Assembly: GCA_036744635.1 (NCBI GenBank)
Contig: DAIOHQ010000023.1
Span: forward strand, 1 to 30,269
Direction of reading: 5' to 3'
DNA length: 30,269 nt
DNA from: DAIOHQ01 sp036744635
GTDB lineage: Bacteria; Planctomycetota; Phycisphaerae; Tepidisphaerales; Tepidisphaeraceae
Positions 14,306 to 21,968 of the stretch are shown one piece after another (within the stretch, counting starts at the first letter, position 1; each line of letters begins with the position of its first letter). A program made the position numbers and the translations under genes. The notes beneath the pieces are model-generated. The model was not told where the DNA came from. It did not search any database and was given only the letters and a program-made list of their open reading frames with translations.

Positions 14306-15202
14306 ATGATGCCGATGCTCCACTCTTCCATGGCGGTTGCATTGCCCGAGCCGATCACCCCATATTTTCTGCTGATGGGAGTGCTCATCCCGTCCGCTGT
14401 CGCGCTGTTGATGCTGCTGATAGGCCGGCGTCTCGGCGGCATGTCCGCCTGGGTGCCAGCGCTGGCGATTGCCGCGGGAATCCTCCTCGGCTTTGTCGTC
14501 GCCATGCCGCACAAACCTTTGCCCGCGCTGCGTCTCAGCGGCCTTCGCCCCGGCAGCGACTGGACTTATTGCCTGGTCTATCCGCTGGCACTCCTCGGAT
14601 TGCTTGATGCGCTGACGAAAGTGTCATTGTGGGTGCGGCTGATCGGGTCGTTGGCGGTGGCCTGGGGCGTAGTCTTGCTGATCGCCGGCGGACGATTGTC
14701 GTATGGAATGATGGCGCTGCTGGCCGGGGCAATCTGGGCGCTGACCATCTCGACCGAAGCCCTGGCAACCCGGCGCCGCGGGGCGCTCGCCCCTCTGGTG
14801 CTGTGGGCGGTGACATCCGCGTCCAGCGCGGTGGTAATGATGTCCAATTCCGCCGACGGTGGCCGAATCGCCCTGCTGCTGGCCGGCGTGCTTGGCGCGG
14901 CCGTGCTGACGGCCTGGATTTTTCGCGAGATCCGCTTCGCCCGCGGCGTCAGCATTCAAATCGTCCCCCTCATCGCTGCGCTGTTGCTCAGCACCGACCT
15001 GTATGCCCTGGATAACTTTCTCTGGCCAAACGCAGCGCTGCTGGCCGCGGGGCTGGCGACAGCATGGGTAGGAGAATTGCCCCCATTGCGCTCCACGATT
15101 TCCCTCGCGGCGACGATGATTCCGCTGGCGATCGTCGGCGCCCGCGCGGCCGCGGAATTTCAACGCGCCCAGCAGTCTCAATCGGCTGACGAAGCGCTCT
15201 AA
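14306..15202 (+). CDS. Polytopic membrane protein of unknown function
   Basis: This protein of about 298 residues is almost wholly hydrophobic, with around eight to nine predicted membrane helices, among them PYFLLMGVLIPSAVALLMLL, VPALAIAAGILLGFVVAM, YPLALLGLLDALTKVSLWV and IGSLAVAWGVVLLIAGG. I recognise no family motif. The frame is open from 14228, but that extension would cover the hairpin and is basic and non-membrane. ATGs at 14306, 14309, 14315 and 14330 are all possible, and 14306 is listed as the first after the hairpin. The next gene is plsY, 341 nt downstream on the same strand, so shared function is not implied. Confidence 0.6.
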   Translation: MMPMLHSSMAVALPEPITPYFLLMGVLIPSAVALLMLLIGRRLGGMSAWVPALAIAAGILLGFVVAMPHKPLPALRLSGLRPGSDWTYCLVYPLALLGLLDALTKVSLWVRLIGSLAVAWGVVLLIAGGRLSYGMMALLAGAIWALTISTEALATRRRGALAPLVLWAVTSASSAVVMMSNSADGGRIALLLAGVLGAAVLTAWIFREIRFARGVSIQIVPLIAALLLSTDLYALDNFLWPNAALLAAGLATAWVGELPPLRSTISLAATMIPLAIVGARAAAEFQRAQQSQSADEAL

Positions 15203-15543
15203 CGGCGTCGGTAGGTTCCCTTGCCGAATATTCCCAACTCCCGACCTTCGCTTCCTGGGCAAACTTCAAGCAACAATACGGCAACATCCCCGACGGGGAG
15301 AACTATCGCTAAATGACTGTGCTTAATTCCGCGCCGTCTGTCATCCTGAAGTACTCTGAAGGATCTGGCCGCGTATGCTGATCCAGCCAGATTCTTCAGA
15401 GTACTTCAGAATGACATCGGCGCGGATTGAAGGGCGCGTAATCGTGCACGGTGATATAGGGGTGCGGCCGTGTTCGGTGCATCGTGTCAGTGCCAGATGG
15501 TGCGCAAGACACATCCGGCCGAATCGGTTACAACTCGGTCCGC
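15203..15543. other. 341-bp intergenic region
   Basis: No gene was found here. It contains the 15339-15416 inverted repeat and a small CCCC-GAC-GGGG hairpin near 15287-15297. A plsY promoter is not obvious; TTACAAC at about 15530 could be a weak -10. Confidence 0.4.
15339..15416. repeat. 30-nt inverted repeat, TGTCAT(C/T)CTGAAGTAC family
   Basis: The left arm (15339-15368, TGTCATCCTGAAGTACTCTG and onward) and right arm (15387-15416) are complementary except for two positions, with 18 bases between them. A second, more diverged member lies at 17663-17740. Confidence 0.85.
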
Positions 15544-16203
15544 ATGACCGCCCCGATGGAATTGCTGCTGCTGGTTCCCGCCGCTTACCTGCTCGGCTCC
15601 ATTCCCTTCGGCCTGATCGTCGGGCTATCCCGCGGAGTCGATCCGCGCAAAGCCGGCTCCGGCAACATCGGCGCCACCAACGTCGGCCGGCTGCTCGGCG
15701 GCCGCTACTTCGCGATCGTGTTCCTTCTCGACATGCTCAAAGGCGCCCTGCCCATGCTCGCCGCCGGCCAGGCCATCCGCGGCACAACACCCGACGCCAC
15801 CCTCGATCTCCTTTGGCTGCTCGTCGGCCTCGCCGCCATCGTCGGCCACATGTTCCCCATCTACCTCAAATTCAAAGGCGGCAAAGGCGTCGCCACCTCC
15901 TGCGGCGTGGCCATGGGCGTCTTCCCCTATTACACCATCCCCGCCCTCCTCTCCGCCGCCCTCTTCCTCATCATCTTCAAAATCTGGCGCTATGTCTCCC
16001 TGGCCTCCATCTGCGCCGCCATCGCCTTTCCCATCTTCTACCTCGCCCTCGAATTGATCGTCCGCCGTCCCGGCTTCCGCGACCGCTGGCCGCTGCTCCT
16101 CTTCTCCCTCTTCGTCGCCGCCATGATCACCTTCCGCCACCGCACCAACATCGCCCGCCTCCGCGCCGGCAACGAAAACCGCATCGAACCCAAATCCCCA
16201 TAG
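15544..16203 (+). CDS. plsY: Glycerol-3-phosphate acyltransferase PlsY
   Basis: PlsY transfers an acyl group from acyl phosphate to sn-glycerol-3-phosphate, the first acylation in phospholipid synthesis, in the inner membrane. The three conserved motifs are present: AYLLGSIPFG with GxDPRKAGSGNIGATN, GHMFPIYLKFKGGKGVATSCGV, and the C-terminal TFRHRTNIARLRAGNENRI. Five or more membrane helices and a length of 219 residues are typical. ATG 15544 (MTAPMELLLL) is preferred; ATG 15556 is also possible, and the frame from 15484 adds a polar, non-conserved extension. Codons overwhelmingly end in C (GCC, CTC, ATC), a strong contrast with the G-ending codons of the 10568-12493 gene. Confidence 0.95.
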   Translation: MTAPMELLLLVPAAYLLGSIPFGLIVGLSRGVDPRKAGSGNIGATNVGRLLGGRYFAIVFLLDMLKGALPMLAAGQAIRGTTPDATLDLLWLLVGLAAIVGHMFPIYLKFKGGKGVATSCGVAMGVFPYYTIPALLSAALFLIIFKIWRYVSLASICAAIAFPIFYLALELIVRRPGFRDRWPLLLFSLFVAAMITFRHRTNIARLRAGNENRIEPKSP

Positions 16204-16225
16204 TGGTTCTCAAGCTGTCACCCCA

Positions 16226-17629
16226 TCACCTTCTCATCCCCTTCGCCGCGTCGCCGCGTCGATTCTTCCCTTCACCCCTCACAATCGCCTCCGCCGCCCG
16301 CAACCCGCTGCGCACTGCCCCCTCCATCGTCGCCGGCCAATCCGTCTGCGTGTAATCCCCGGCCAGATACAGCCCCGCAACCCCCGTCCCCTGCCCTGGC
16401 CGAAGCGCATCGACGTCCGGAACCGGGGAAAAAGTCGCCCGCTTTTCCTTGATCACCCGGATGCGCAGAAGCTGCGCGGCCGCGCTCCCCGGCAGAATCC
16501 GTGCCATCTCCGCAAGGCACAGCGCCGCGATTTTCTCCTCCGGCCAATCCACGAATTCGCGGGCGGCGCTGATCACCGCGTGCAGATGCCGGCCGGCCGA
16601 ATCCTTGCGGAACAGCCACTGCAGCCGCGTCCCGATCAAGGCAAGATGCGGCAGGTCCATCACCGGCCGGTCAAACCACAGGTGAATCCCCAGAATCGGC
16701 GAATGCTCGAGCTGACCGATCCGCCGGCGGAGATCAGCGAGCGAGGGCTGCAACCTGGCCGGCGCGCTTTCCAGCAGCCGCTCGGCGGCATCGGGCGCGG
16801 TGGCGAGAAGGATGGCATCGGCGAAAATATCTTCGCCGGTGGCGAGACGAACGCCCGCAACCCGTCCATCGCCCAGCAGGGCGACCACGCGGGCGTTGGT
16901 GCGGACATCCGATGCGACCGCGCTGCGGTACAACTCGGCCAGGGGCACGGCCGGCAATCCCATGCGATAGCCGGCCCGATCGCCGAGAAATGCCTGTTGA
17001 AAAACCTGAATTCCGTAGCCGGCGCCGGCACGGGAGACATCTTCGTTCAGCGCGCTGGTGATGATCACGTTCCAGAAGCGGTCGATGGCGGATTGGGATT
17101 GCCCGTGGTCGCGCAGCCAGTCGGCGAACGTCTGCTGCGCCACCGCGCGGCGGCCGCTGTCGCAAAGCAGCTTCATCGCCAGCAGGGTGCGGGCGATCTG
17201 CGACTTGTCCGCAAGGCTGAGCAGGCCGAAACGCAGCATCGAAGGCGCAAGGTGCAATGGACTTGGAAGAGCCGAGACGCACAGGTCGGCACGCCGGCCG
17301 GTCTGATCGGCGAAGTGAATCGTGTCGAAGAATTCGATTTCATGGTTGGTCCCCAGCCGCCGGTAGAGCTTGAGCAGCTCGGTGCAGCAACCGAGGAGAA
17401 CGTGCTGGCAGTTGTCCAAGAGCGTGTCGGTGGCGGCATCGAAAAAGCTGGTCGCCCGACCGCCGAGCAGGCCGCGGCGCTCCAGAAGGATGGTGTGAGA
17501 TCCCCGGTCGGTCAGCGCCGCGCTGGCCGCGATACCGGCCAGGCCGGCGCCGATGATGATGATGCGGGGCGCGCTTGGGGAAGCGGATCGAATGCGGGCC
17601 TGCGGGCGTGGATGCGCAATAAATTTCAT
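16226..17629 (-). CDS. hpnE: Hydroxysqualene dehydroxylase
   Basis: HpnE is an FAD-dependent amine-oxidase-fold enzyme that reduces hydroxysqualene to squalene, the last step of the HpnCDE route. The dinucleotide-binding motif IIIIGAGLAGIAASAAL is at 23-39, with E50 and RRGLLGGRATSFFD following. DNCQHVLLGCCTELLKLYRRLG and FWNVIITSALNEDVSRAGA are typical of HpnE, and GLYLAGDYTQTDWPATMEGAVRSGLRAAEAI is the C-terminal FAD motif. Length is 467 residues. The last dozen residues (NRRGDAAKGMRR) are encoded by 8-bp repeats also found in the GT-C-like gene, so the natural C terminus has probably been extended. It lies 162 nt after hpnD with an inverted repeat between. Confidence 0.92.
   Translation of the reverse strand: MKFIAHPRPQARIRSASPSAPRIIIIGAGLAGIAASAALTDRGSHTILLERRGLLGGRATSFFDAATDTLLDNCQHVLLGCCTELLKLYRRLGTNHEIEFFDTIHFADQTGRRADLCVSALPSPLHLAPSMLRFGLLSLADKSQIARTLLAMKLLCDSGRRAVAQQTFADWLRDHGQSQSAIDRFWNVIITSALNEDVSRAGAGYGIQVFQQAFLGDRAGYRMGLPAVPLAELYRSAVASDVRTNARVVALLGDGRVAGVRLATGEDIFADAILLATAPDAAERLLESAPARLQPSLADLRRRIGQLEHSPILGIHLWFDRPVMDLPHLALIGTRLQWLFRKDSAGRHLHAVISAAREFVDWPEEKIAALCLAEMARILPGSAAAQLLRIRVIKEKRATFSPVPDVDALRPGQGTGVAGLYLAGDYTQTDWPATMEGAVRSGLRAAEAIVRGEGKNRRGDAAKGMRR
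16240..16263 (-). repeat. GGCGACGC octamer repeat at the hpnE 3' end
   Basis: On the minus strand the units (TC)GACGC, GGCGACGC and GGCGAAGG are read as RRGDAAK. The same units, in the same order, form the four-unit array at 7124-7155. Confidence 0.7.
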
Positions 17630-17662
17630 GTACCGCGATTCTGCACGATGGAATCAGCAAAG

Positions 17663-17740
17663 TGTCATTCTGAAGTACGCGGAAGAATCTGCGCGGATTG
17701 TCGTACGAGGCCAGATCCTTCGGAGTACCTCAGGATGACA
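17663..17740. repeat. 28-nt inverted repeat between hpnD and hpnE
   Basis: The arms at 17663-17690 and 17713-17740 are complementary with about five mismatches and belong to the same family as 15339-15416. It lies inside the presumed hpnCDE transcript and could lower downstream hpnE expression, but this is speculation. Confidence 0.8.
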
Positions 17741-17791
17741 ATTCTCAAAATGCTCGCACAGGAACGAAACGCCAGCGGTTGCAAAATCGTC

Positions 17792-18679
17792 TTACACGGA
17801 ACCTTCCGCGCGCCCGCGCCCGCGGCCACCCAGGGTATGGCGCATGACGAGCTTGAGCTTGTCGATTTTCGACAGCCCGACCCGGCCGCTCAGCACCGCG
17901 CGGGGGGTGGCGATGATGCGATCAAGGATGCCGCGATAGATGGAAGTCATCACCTTCAGTGTCGCCCGGGCGTCGGCGTCGATCATCGACTCCAAAGCAC
18001 TGCTGCGCTGGTAATACTCGCGGGCGCGGCCGGCCTCGAACGCGATCAGCGGCTCAAAGCCCGCCGGCGCCCCGCCGGTGCCGAAGCTCCAGTCATCGCA
18101 GCCGAAGCGGGCGCAATCTTCGATTGGGATATAGCGCCGGCCGCGGGCGGCGTCTTCGCGGATGTCGCGCAGGATGTTGGTAAGCTGCATCGCGATGCCG
18201 CGCTCCTCGGCTAGGGCAACCGCCTTGCGGTCGCGGAAGCCGAAGATGTGAATCGCCGCGATGCCCACCGTGGAAGCGACGCGGTAGCAATAGCCGTAGA
18301 GGTCGATGAAGGTGGTGTAGGCGCTTTGCACCAGGTCCTGAAGCTGGCCGTCGATCGCCTCATCCAGCAGCTTGATTGGGATCGCGAATCGGGCGATGGT
18401 GTCGGCCAGCGCCGGCCAAAGGGGATGCGAATGCGTTTCTCCTTTGACGGCAGCGTGCAAATCCTTGCGCCAGGATTCGAGCTTCTTCACGCGCTCGGCC
18501 GCGGCCGCGCCCGGCTCATCGGCGATGTCATCGATCAGGCGCATGAAGCTGTACAGGGCATACATCGCCTGCCGCTTGGCCTCGGGGAGCAGGCGCATGC
18601 CGTAGTAAAAATTCCGCGCGGCCGAGCGCATCAGCTCATGGCACCAGGCGTAGGATTCTTCGGCGGAAAGGGTGGTCAT
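17792..18679 (-). CDS. hpnD: Presqualene diphosphate synthase
   Basis: HpnD condenses two farnesyl diphosphates to presqualene diphosphate. The trans-isoprenyl synthase fold is shown by the first Asp-rich motif DDIADE (50-55) and the second NILRDIREDA (168-177), with GRRYIPIEDCARFG after it. YALYSFMRLI precedes the first motif as usual. Length is 295 residues, normal for the family. The gene starts within the hpnC stop (4-nt ATGA overlap), so the two are translationally coupled. The last 12 residues (GGRGRGRAEGSV) are low complexity. The order hpnC-hpnD-hpnE, with the paralogue upstream, supports D rather than C. Confidence 0.92.
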   Translation of the reverse strand: MTTLSAEESYAWCHELMRSAARNFYYGMRLLPEAKRQAMYALYSFMRLIDDIADEPGAAAAERVKKLESWRKDLHAAVKGETHSHPLWPALADTIARFAIPIKLLDEAIDGQLQDLVQSAYTTFIDLYGYCYRVASTVGIAAIHIFGFRDRKAVALAEERGIAMQLTNILRDIREDAARGRRYIPIEDCARFGCDDWSFGTGGAPAGFEPLIAFEAGRAREYYQRSSALESMIDADARATLKVMTSIYRGILDRIIATPRAVLSGRVGLSKIDKLKLVMRHTLGGRGRGRAEGSV

Positions 18680-19557
18680 GCAACTCCGAGCAGGGCGCGG
18701 GCGAACAGGCCAAGCTTGGCCAGCCGGCTCAGCGTCGGCCGGCGGCTCACCACGTTATACCCTACGGCCTCGATGCGGTCTAAGATCGCCCGCCCGCCGG
18801 TACCATACAACGAAAGATCGAGGCGCAGCCGCCGGTCGACCAGCGGGAGCAGAGCGTCGCCGCGGGCGAACCATTCGCGGGTGCGGCTGACTTGGAAGCG
18901 CATCAGCGCGACAAAGGCAGGAGTGGCCAGCCGGTCGAGCAGATCCTGCTCGGACACCCCGAAGCGGGCAAGGTCTTCAAGGGGAATATAAATGCGTCCC
19001 CGGCCAAGGTCGCTCACGACATCCTGCCAGAAGTTGGTGAGCTGCAGGGCGGTGCAGGTGTAATCGGCGAGGCTCTGACGGCGGGGGTCGCGATAGCCGC
19101 TGAGATAGAGCACGAGATGGCCGACCGGGTCGGCGCTGCGGCGGCAATAGTCGCGCAGATCGGCGAACGTCTCATAGCGCGACACCCGGCGGTCCTGCTC
19201 GAAAGCGTCGATTAATTTCAGGAACGGATCGATGGGAATGTCGTATTTCTGCTGGGTGTCGGAAAGGGCGATCAGGACGGGATGGCGGAGAGCACCGGCG
19301 TACATCGCATGGACGTCGCGCTTCAGCTCGGCGAGCTTGGCCAGCGAGTCGGCGGAATTTTCAATTTCATCGGCAAGATCATCCGCATGGCGGCAGAAAG
19401 CGTAGATGTTATAGAAGTCCTGCCGAAGATGGCGGGGCAGGGCCAGCGAGACGACGGTGAAATTTTCGTAGTGCTGCAGGGCGATGCGGCGCGTGAGTCG
19501 ACGGGCGGCATAGTGCCGCGAACGGTCGGCGGCTATGGACGAGCCCGGCGGGTTCAC
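18676..19557 (-). CDS. hpnC: Squalene-synthase-like hydroxysqualene synthase
   Basis: HpnC converts presqualene diphosphate to hydroxysqualene. HADDLADE (57-64) and NFWQDVVSDLGRGRIYIP (175-192) are the two metal-binding motifs. YENFTVVSLALPRHLRQDFYNIYAFCR (30-56) is the typical HpnC N-terminal stretch. Length is 293 residues. The start is GTG at 19557; no in-frame ATG is available before the conserved part. The GTG falls about where transcription should begin from the promoter at 19564-19591, so the mRNA may be leaderless. It is the first gene of hpnC-hpnD-hpnE and divergent from ispH, which supplies isoprenoid precursors. A squalene-hopene cyclase gene is not in the window. Confidence 0.92.
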   Translation of the reverse strand: MNPPGSSIAADRSRHYAARRLTRRIALQHYENFTVVSLALPRHLRQDFYNIYAFCRHADDLADEIENSADSLAKLAELKRDVHAMYAGALRHPVLIALSDTQQKYDIPIDPFLKLIDAFEQDRRVSRYETFADLRDYCRRSADPVGHLVLYLSGYRDPRRQSLADYTCTALQLTNFWQDVVSDLGRGRIYIPLEDLARFGVSEQDLLDRLATPAFVALMRFQVSRTREWFARGDALLPLVDRRLRLDLSLYGTGGRAILDRIEAVGYNVVSRRPTLSRLAKLGLFARALLGVA

Positions 19558-19563
19558 GCTAGG

Positions 19564-19591
19564 ATTGTCGGCCGCGCGCGGCGAGGGTCAA
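19564..19591 (-). promoter_or_regulatory. Candidate promoter of hpnCDE
   Basis: On the minus strand TTGACC (19591-19586), a 16-bp spacer and GACAAT (19569-19564) resemble a sigma-70-type promoter (five and four of six consensus bases). The predicted start is close to the hpnC GTG. Confidence 0.42.
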
Positions 19592-19615
19592 GTGAATCGG
19601 AGGCTGGTCGGCATT

Positions 19616-19674
19616 GGTGGGGTAGACATTCCTGTCTGTCATGGCTGGATGAGTGGCAGGTGTACTCACCTGCC
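19616..19674. repeat. Two hairpin elements in the hpnC-ispH divergent region
   Basis: At 19616-19640 is a diverged copy of the GTGGGGCAGACATTCC repeat. At 19655-19674 GGCAGGTG and CACCTGCC form a perfect 8-bp stem around TACT. Both lie between the divergent promoters. Confidence 0.75.
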
Positions 19675-19719
19675 CGAATTCGGCCATATTGTTCGGCCAC
19701 CAAGTTGATCTTTGTAAAC

Positions 19720-19797
19720 GACAGGCAAGAATGCCCGTCGAACGGCAGACAAGAATGTCCGCCCCACCGAGGCAGACAAGAATGTCCGCCCCACCAG
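19720..19797. repeat. Tandem copies of the hairpin repeat before ispH
   Basis: A degenerate unit (19720-19740) is followed by two identical 25-nt copies (19744-19768 and 19771-19795, ggcagacaagaatgtccgcc and onward) spaced at 27 nt. They end 12-14 bases before the ispH ATG, so they form much of its leader and leave little room for a ribosome-binding site other than AGGGAAC. Confidence 0.85.
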
Positions 19798-19808
19798 GGA
19801 ACGTGCTT

Positions 19809-20750
19809 ATGAGGATTATTCTTGCCAATCCCCGTGGCTTCTGTGCGGGGGTGAACATGGCCATCGACGTGGTGGACAAGGTCCTGGAGATCAAAGGGCC
19901 GCCGGTCTACGTCTATCACGAGATCGTTCACAACCGCCATGTGGTGGAGGGCTTTCAGGGACGGGGCGTGCATTTTGTGAATGATTTGAGCGAGGTGCCC
20001 AAGGGCGCGACATTGGTTTACAGCGCCCACGGCGTGCCGCCTTCTCTGCGCCAGCAGGCGAAGACGCGGCGGCTGCTCGAGGTGGATGCCACCTGCCCGC
20101 TCGTGACCAAGGTTCACATGGAAGTGCTGCGCTTCGCGCGGGATGGGTACACGATCATCTTCATTGGCCACAAGAACCATGATGAGGCGGTGGGGACGGT
20201 GGGGGAGGCGCCGGAGGATATCCTTGTCGTTGAAGGGCCGGAAGATGTAGCAAAGCTCGAGATCGCGGACGCGGAGAAGGTCGCGTACGTCACGCAGACC
20301 ACGCTGAGCGTCTCCGACGCCAATCGAACCATCGCAGCGCTCAAGGCAAGCTTTCCGCACATCCGCGGCCCGGCCAAGGATGACATCTGCTATGCCACCA
20401 CCAACCGCCAGGCCGCCGTCAGCGAGCTGGCGGAGGAGGCGGACATCGTGCTGGTGGTGGGGAGCCAGAACAGCTCGAATTCCAAGCGCTTAGTCGAGCG
20501 CGCCACCGAGGCGGGCAAGCGGGCATACCTGATCGACGATCAGTCGGAACTGAAGCGTGAGTGGTTCGACGGCGTCGACAGCGTGCTGGTGACGGCCGGG
20601 GCGTCTGCGCCGGATCACCTGGTGCAGGCGCTGGTGCAGCGGCTCAAGGATGAATTTGGCGGCGAGGTGGAGACGCGCACGCTGGTCGAGGAGGATGTCT
20701 CATTTGATCTGCCCAAGTCGCTGCGCAGCCTGGCGGTCTTGAACTCTTAG
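19809..20750 (+). CDS. ispH: 4-hydroxy-3-methylbut-2-enyl diphosphate reductase
   Basis: IspH reduces HMBPP to IPP and DMAPP, the last step of the MEP pathway, with a [4Fe-4S] cluster. The three cluster cysteines are C12 (ANPRGFCAGV), C96 (VDATCPLVTKVH) and C194 (DDICYATTNRQ). Substrate-binding residues H41, H74 (YSAHGVPP) and H124 with E126 (GHKNHDEAVG), and the TQTTLS element, are all present. The 313-residue length is normal. The frame is open to 19653, but that extension is made of repeat DNA (two RQTRMSAPP copies), so ATG 19809 is the start. It is followed by rmlB after only 11 nt and diverges from hpnC, whose pathway uses its products. Confidence 0.96.
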   Translation: MRIILANPRGFCAGVNMAIDVVDKVLEIKGPPVYVYHEIVHNRHVVEGFQGRGVHFVNDLSEVPKGATLVYSAHGVPPSLRQQAKTRRLLEVDATCPLVTKVHMEVLRFARDGYTIIFIGHKNHDEAVGTVGEAPEDILVVEGPEDVAKLEIADAEKVAYVTQTTLSVSDANRTIAALKASFPHIRGPAKDDICYATTNRQAAVSELAEEADIVLVVGSQNSSNSKRLVERATEAGKRAYLIDDQSELKREWFDGVDSVLVTAGASAPDHLVQALVQRLKDEFGGEVETRTLVEEDVSFDLPKSLRSLAVLNS

Positions 20751-20761
20751 GGAAGGAACTG

Positions 20762-21868
20762 ATGCGAACGATTCTTGTCACCGGGGCGGCGGGATTTATC
20801 GGGTCGAACTTCGTCCGTATGTTGCTGGGACGCGGCGAGGACGTGAAGCTGGTTGCGCTGGACAAGCTTACCTATGCCGGCAACCTTGCGAATCTGCAGG
20901 ACCTGATTGAAAAATACCGCCCGACGCCAGATGCCCGCGCTGGACGTGCGGTGAATTCGAAGACGCAGGAGGTCATCGAGATCCCGGCCCGGCGTCCAAT
21001 ACTGGTGTTCGTGAAGGGTGATATCTGCGACCCGAGTATTCTTGCGGGCCTGTGGGATGAGCATAAGGTGACGGAAGTCGTGCATTTCGCGGCCGAGAGC
21101 CACGTGGATCGCAGCATCCTCGGTTCGGGACCGTTCATTCAAACCAACGTGGTGGGGACGCAGGTCTTGCTTGATGTCGCGAAGGCCAAGGGCGTGGAGA
21201 AATATCTGCAGGTGAGCACGGATGAGGTCTACGGCACGCTGCCGGAGGATCGGCCGGAGATCAAGTTCACCGAAGAGACGCCGCTGCAGCCCAACAGCCC
21301 CTACAGCGCCTCCAAGGCCGCCGGCGATTGCCTGGTGCGCTCCTATTTTCACACCTTCCACATGCCGGTGCTGACCACGCGCTGCTCGAACAATTATGGG
21401 CCTTATCATTTCCCCGAGAAGCTCATCCCGCTGTTCGTGACCAACCTGATCGAGGGGAAAAAAGTGCCGCTCTACGGCGATGGGATGAACATTCGCGACT
21501 GGCTTTATGTTGAGGACCATTGCGAGGCGATCTGGACGGTGTTGAATAAGGGCCGTTTCGGCGAGGTCTACAACATCGGGGGGAACAACGAGATCACCAA
21601 CCGCAAGATCACGGAAACGATTCTCCGCGAGATGGGCAAGGACTGGGATGCCAACGTGCAGTATGTGAAGGATCGGCCCGGCCATGACCGGCGCTATGCC
21701 ATCGACGCCGGCAAGATGCGCGATGAGCTGGGGTGGTCGCCGAAGCATCGGTTTGATGAAGCGATCCGCACGACCATCGACTGGTATCGCAAGAATGAAA
21801 AGTGGTGGAGGAGCATCAAGAATGGCGATTATTTGAAGTACTACGAACAGCAGTACGCGGGGCGTTAG
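20762..21868 (+). CDS. rmlB: dTDP-glucose 4,6-dehydratase
   Basis: RmlB converts dTDP-glucose to dTDP-4-keto-6-deoxyglucose using bound NAD+, a step in making dTDP-L-rhamnose and related sugars. The Rossmann motif TGAAGFIGSNF is at 7-17, the catalytic T153-D154-E155 lies in VSTDEVYGTL and the Y181...K185 pair in PYSASKAAGD. RCSNNYGPYHFPEKLIPL and YNIGGNNEITN are typical. Length is 368 residues, a little long because of an extra segment of about 27 residues (53-79) before the FVKGDI strand. The start at 20762 has AAGGAACTG just before it. Together with rmlD downstream it would supply rhamnose to surface glycans. rmlA and rmlC are not in the window. Confidence 0.93.
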   Translation: MRTILVTGAAGFIGSNFVRMLLGRGEDVKLVALDKLTYAGNLANLQDLIEKYRPTPDARAGRAVNSKTQEVIEIPARRPILVFVKGDICDPSILAGLWDEHKVTEVVHFAAESHVDRSILGSGPFIQTNVVGTQVLLDVAKAKGVEKYLQVSTDEVYGTLPEDRPEIKFTEETPLQPNSPYSASKAAGDCLVRSYFHTFHMPVLTTRCSNNYGPYHFPEKLIPLFVTNLIEGKKVPLYGDGMNIRDWLYVEDHCEAIWTVLNKGRFGEVYNIGGNNEITNRKITETILREMGKDWDANVQYVKDRPGHDRRYAIDAGKMRDELGWSPKHRFDEAIRTTIDWYRKNEKWWRSIKNGDYLKYYEQQYAGR

Positions 21869-21888
21869 CTTTTTGGCACGGGCATGAG

Positions 21889-21938
21889 CGACAGGCAAGA
21901 ATGCCTGTCGTCCGGCAGACAGGAATGTCTGCCCCACC
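21889..21938. repeat. Twin perfect hairpins between rmlB and rmlD
   Basis: CGACAGGCA-AGAA-TGCCTGTCG (21889-21910) is a perfect 9-bp stem. GGCAGACA-GGAA-TGTCTGCC (21914-21933) is a perfect 8-bp stem with a GNRA-type loop, followed by CCACC. It belongs to the same family as 14195-14219 and 19720-19797. It separates rmlB and rmlD by 100 nt. Confidence 0.88.
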
Positions 21939-21968
21939 AAGCCAAGCCACATTGCGAGTATCAGGTTC

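Noticed and set aside
19720..19797. Possible CRISPR array
   Set aside because: The 25-nt copies are separated by only two bases, there are no spacers, and related copies are scattered singly through the window.
19653..19808. In-frame extension of ispH by 52 residues
   Set aside because: It is encoded by the tandem intergenic repeats (RQTRMSAPP twice), and the conserved family N terminus MRIILANPRGFCAG starts at 19809.
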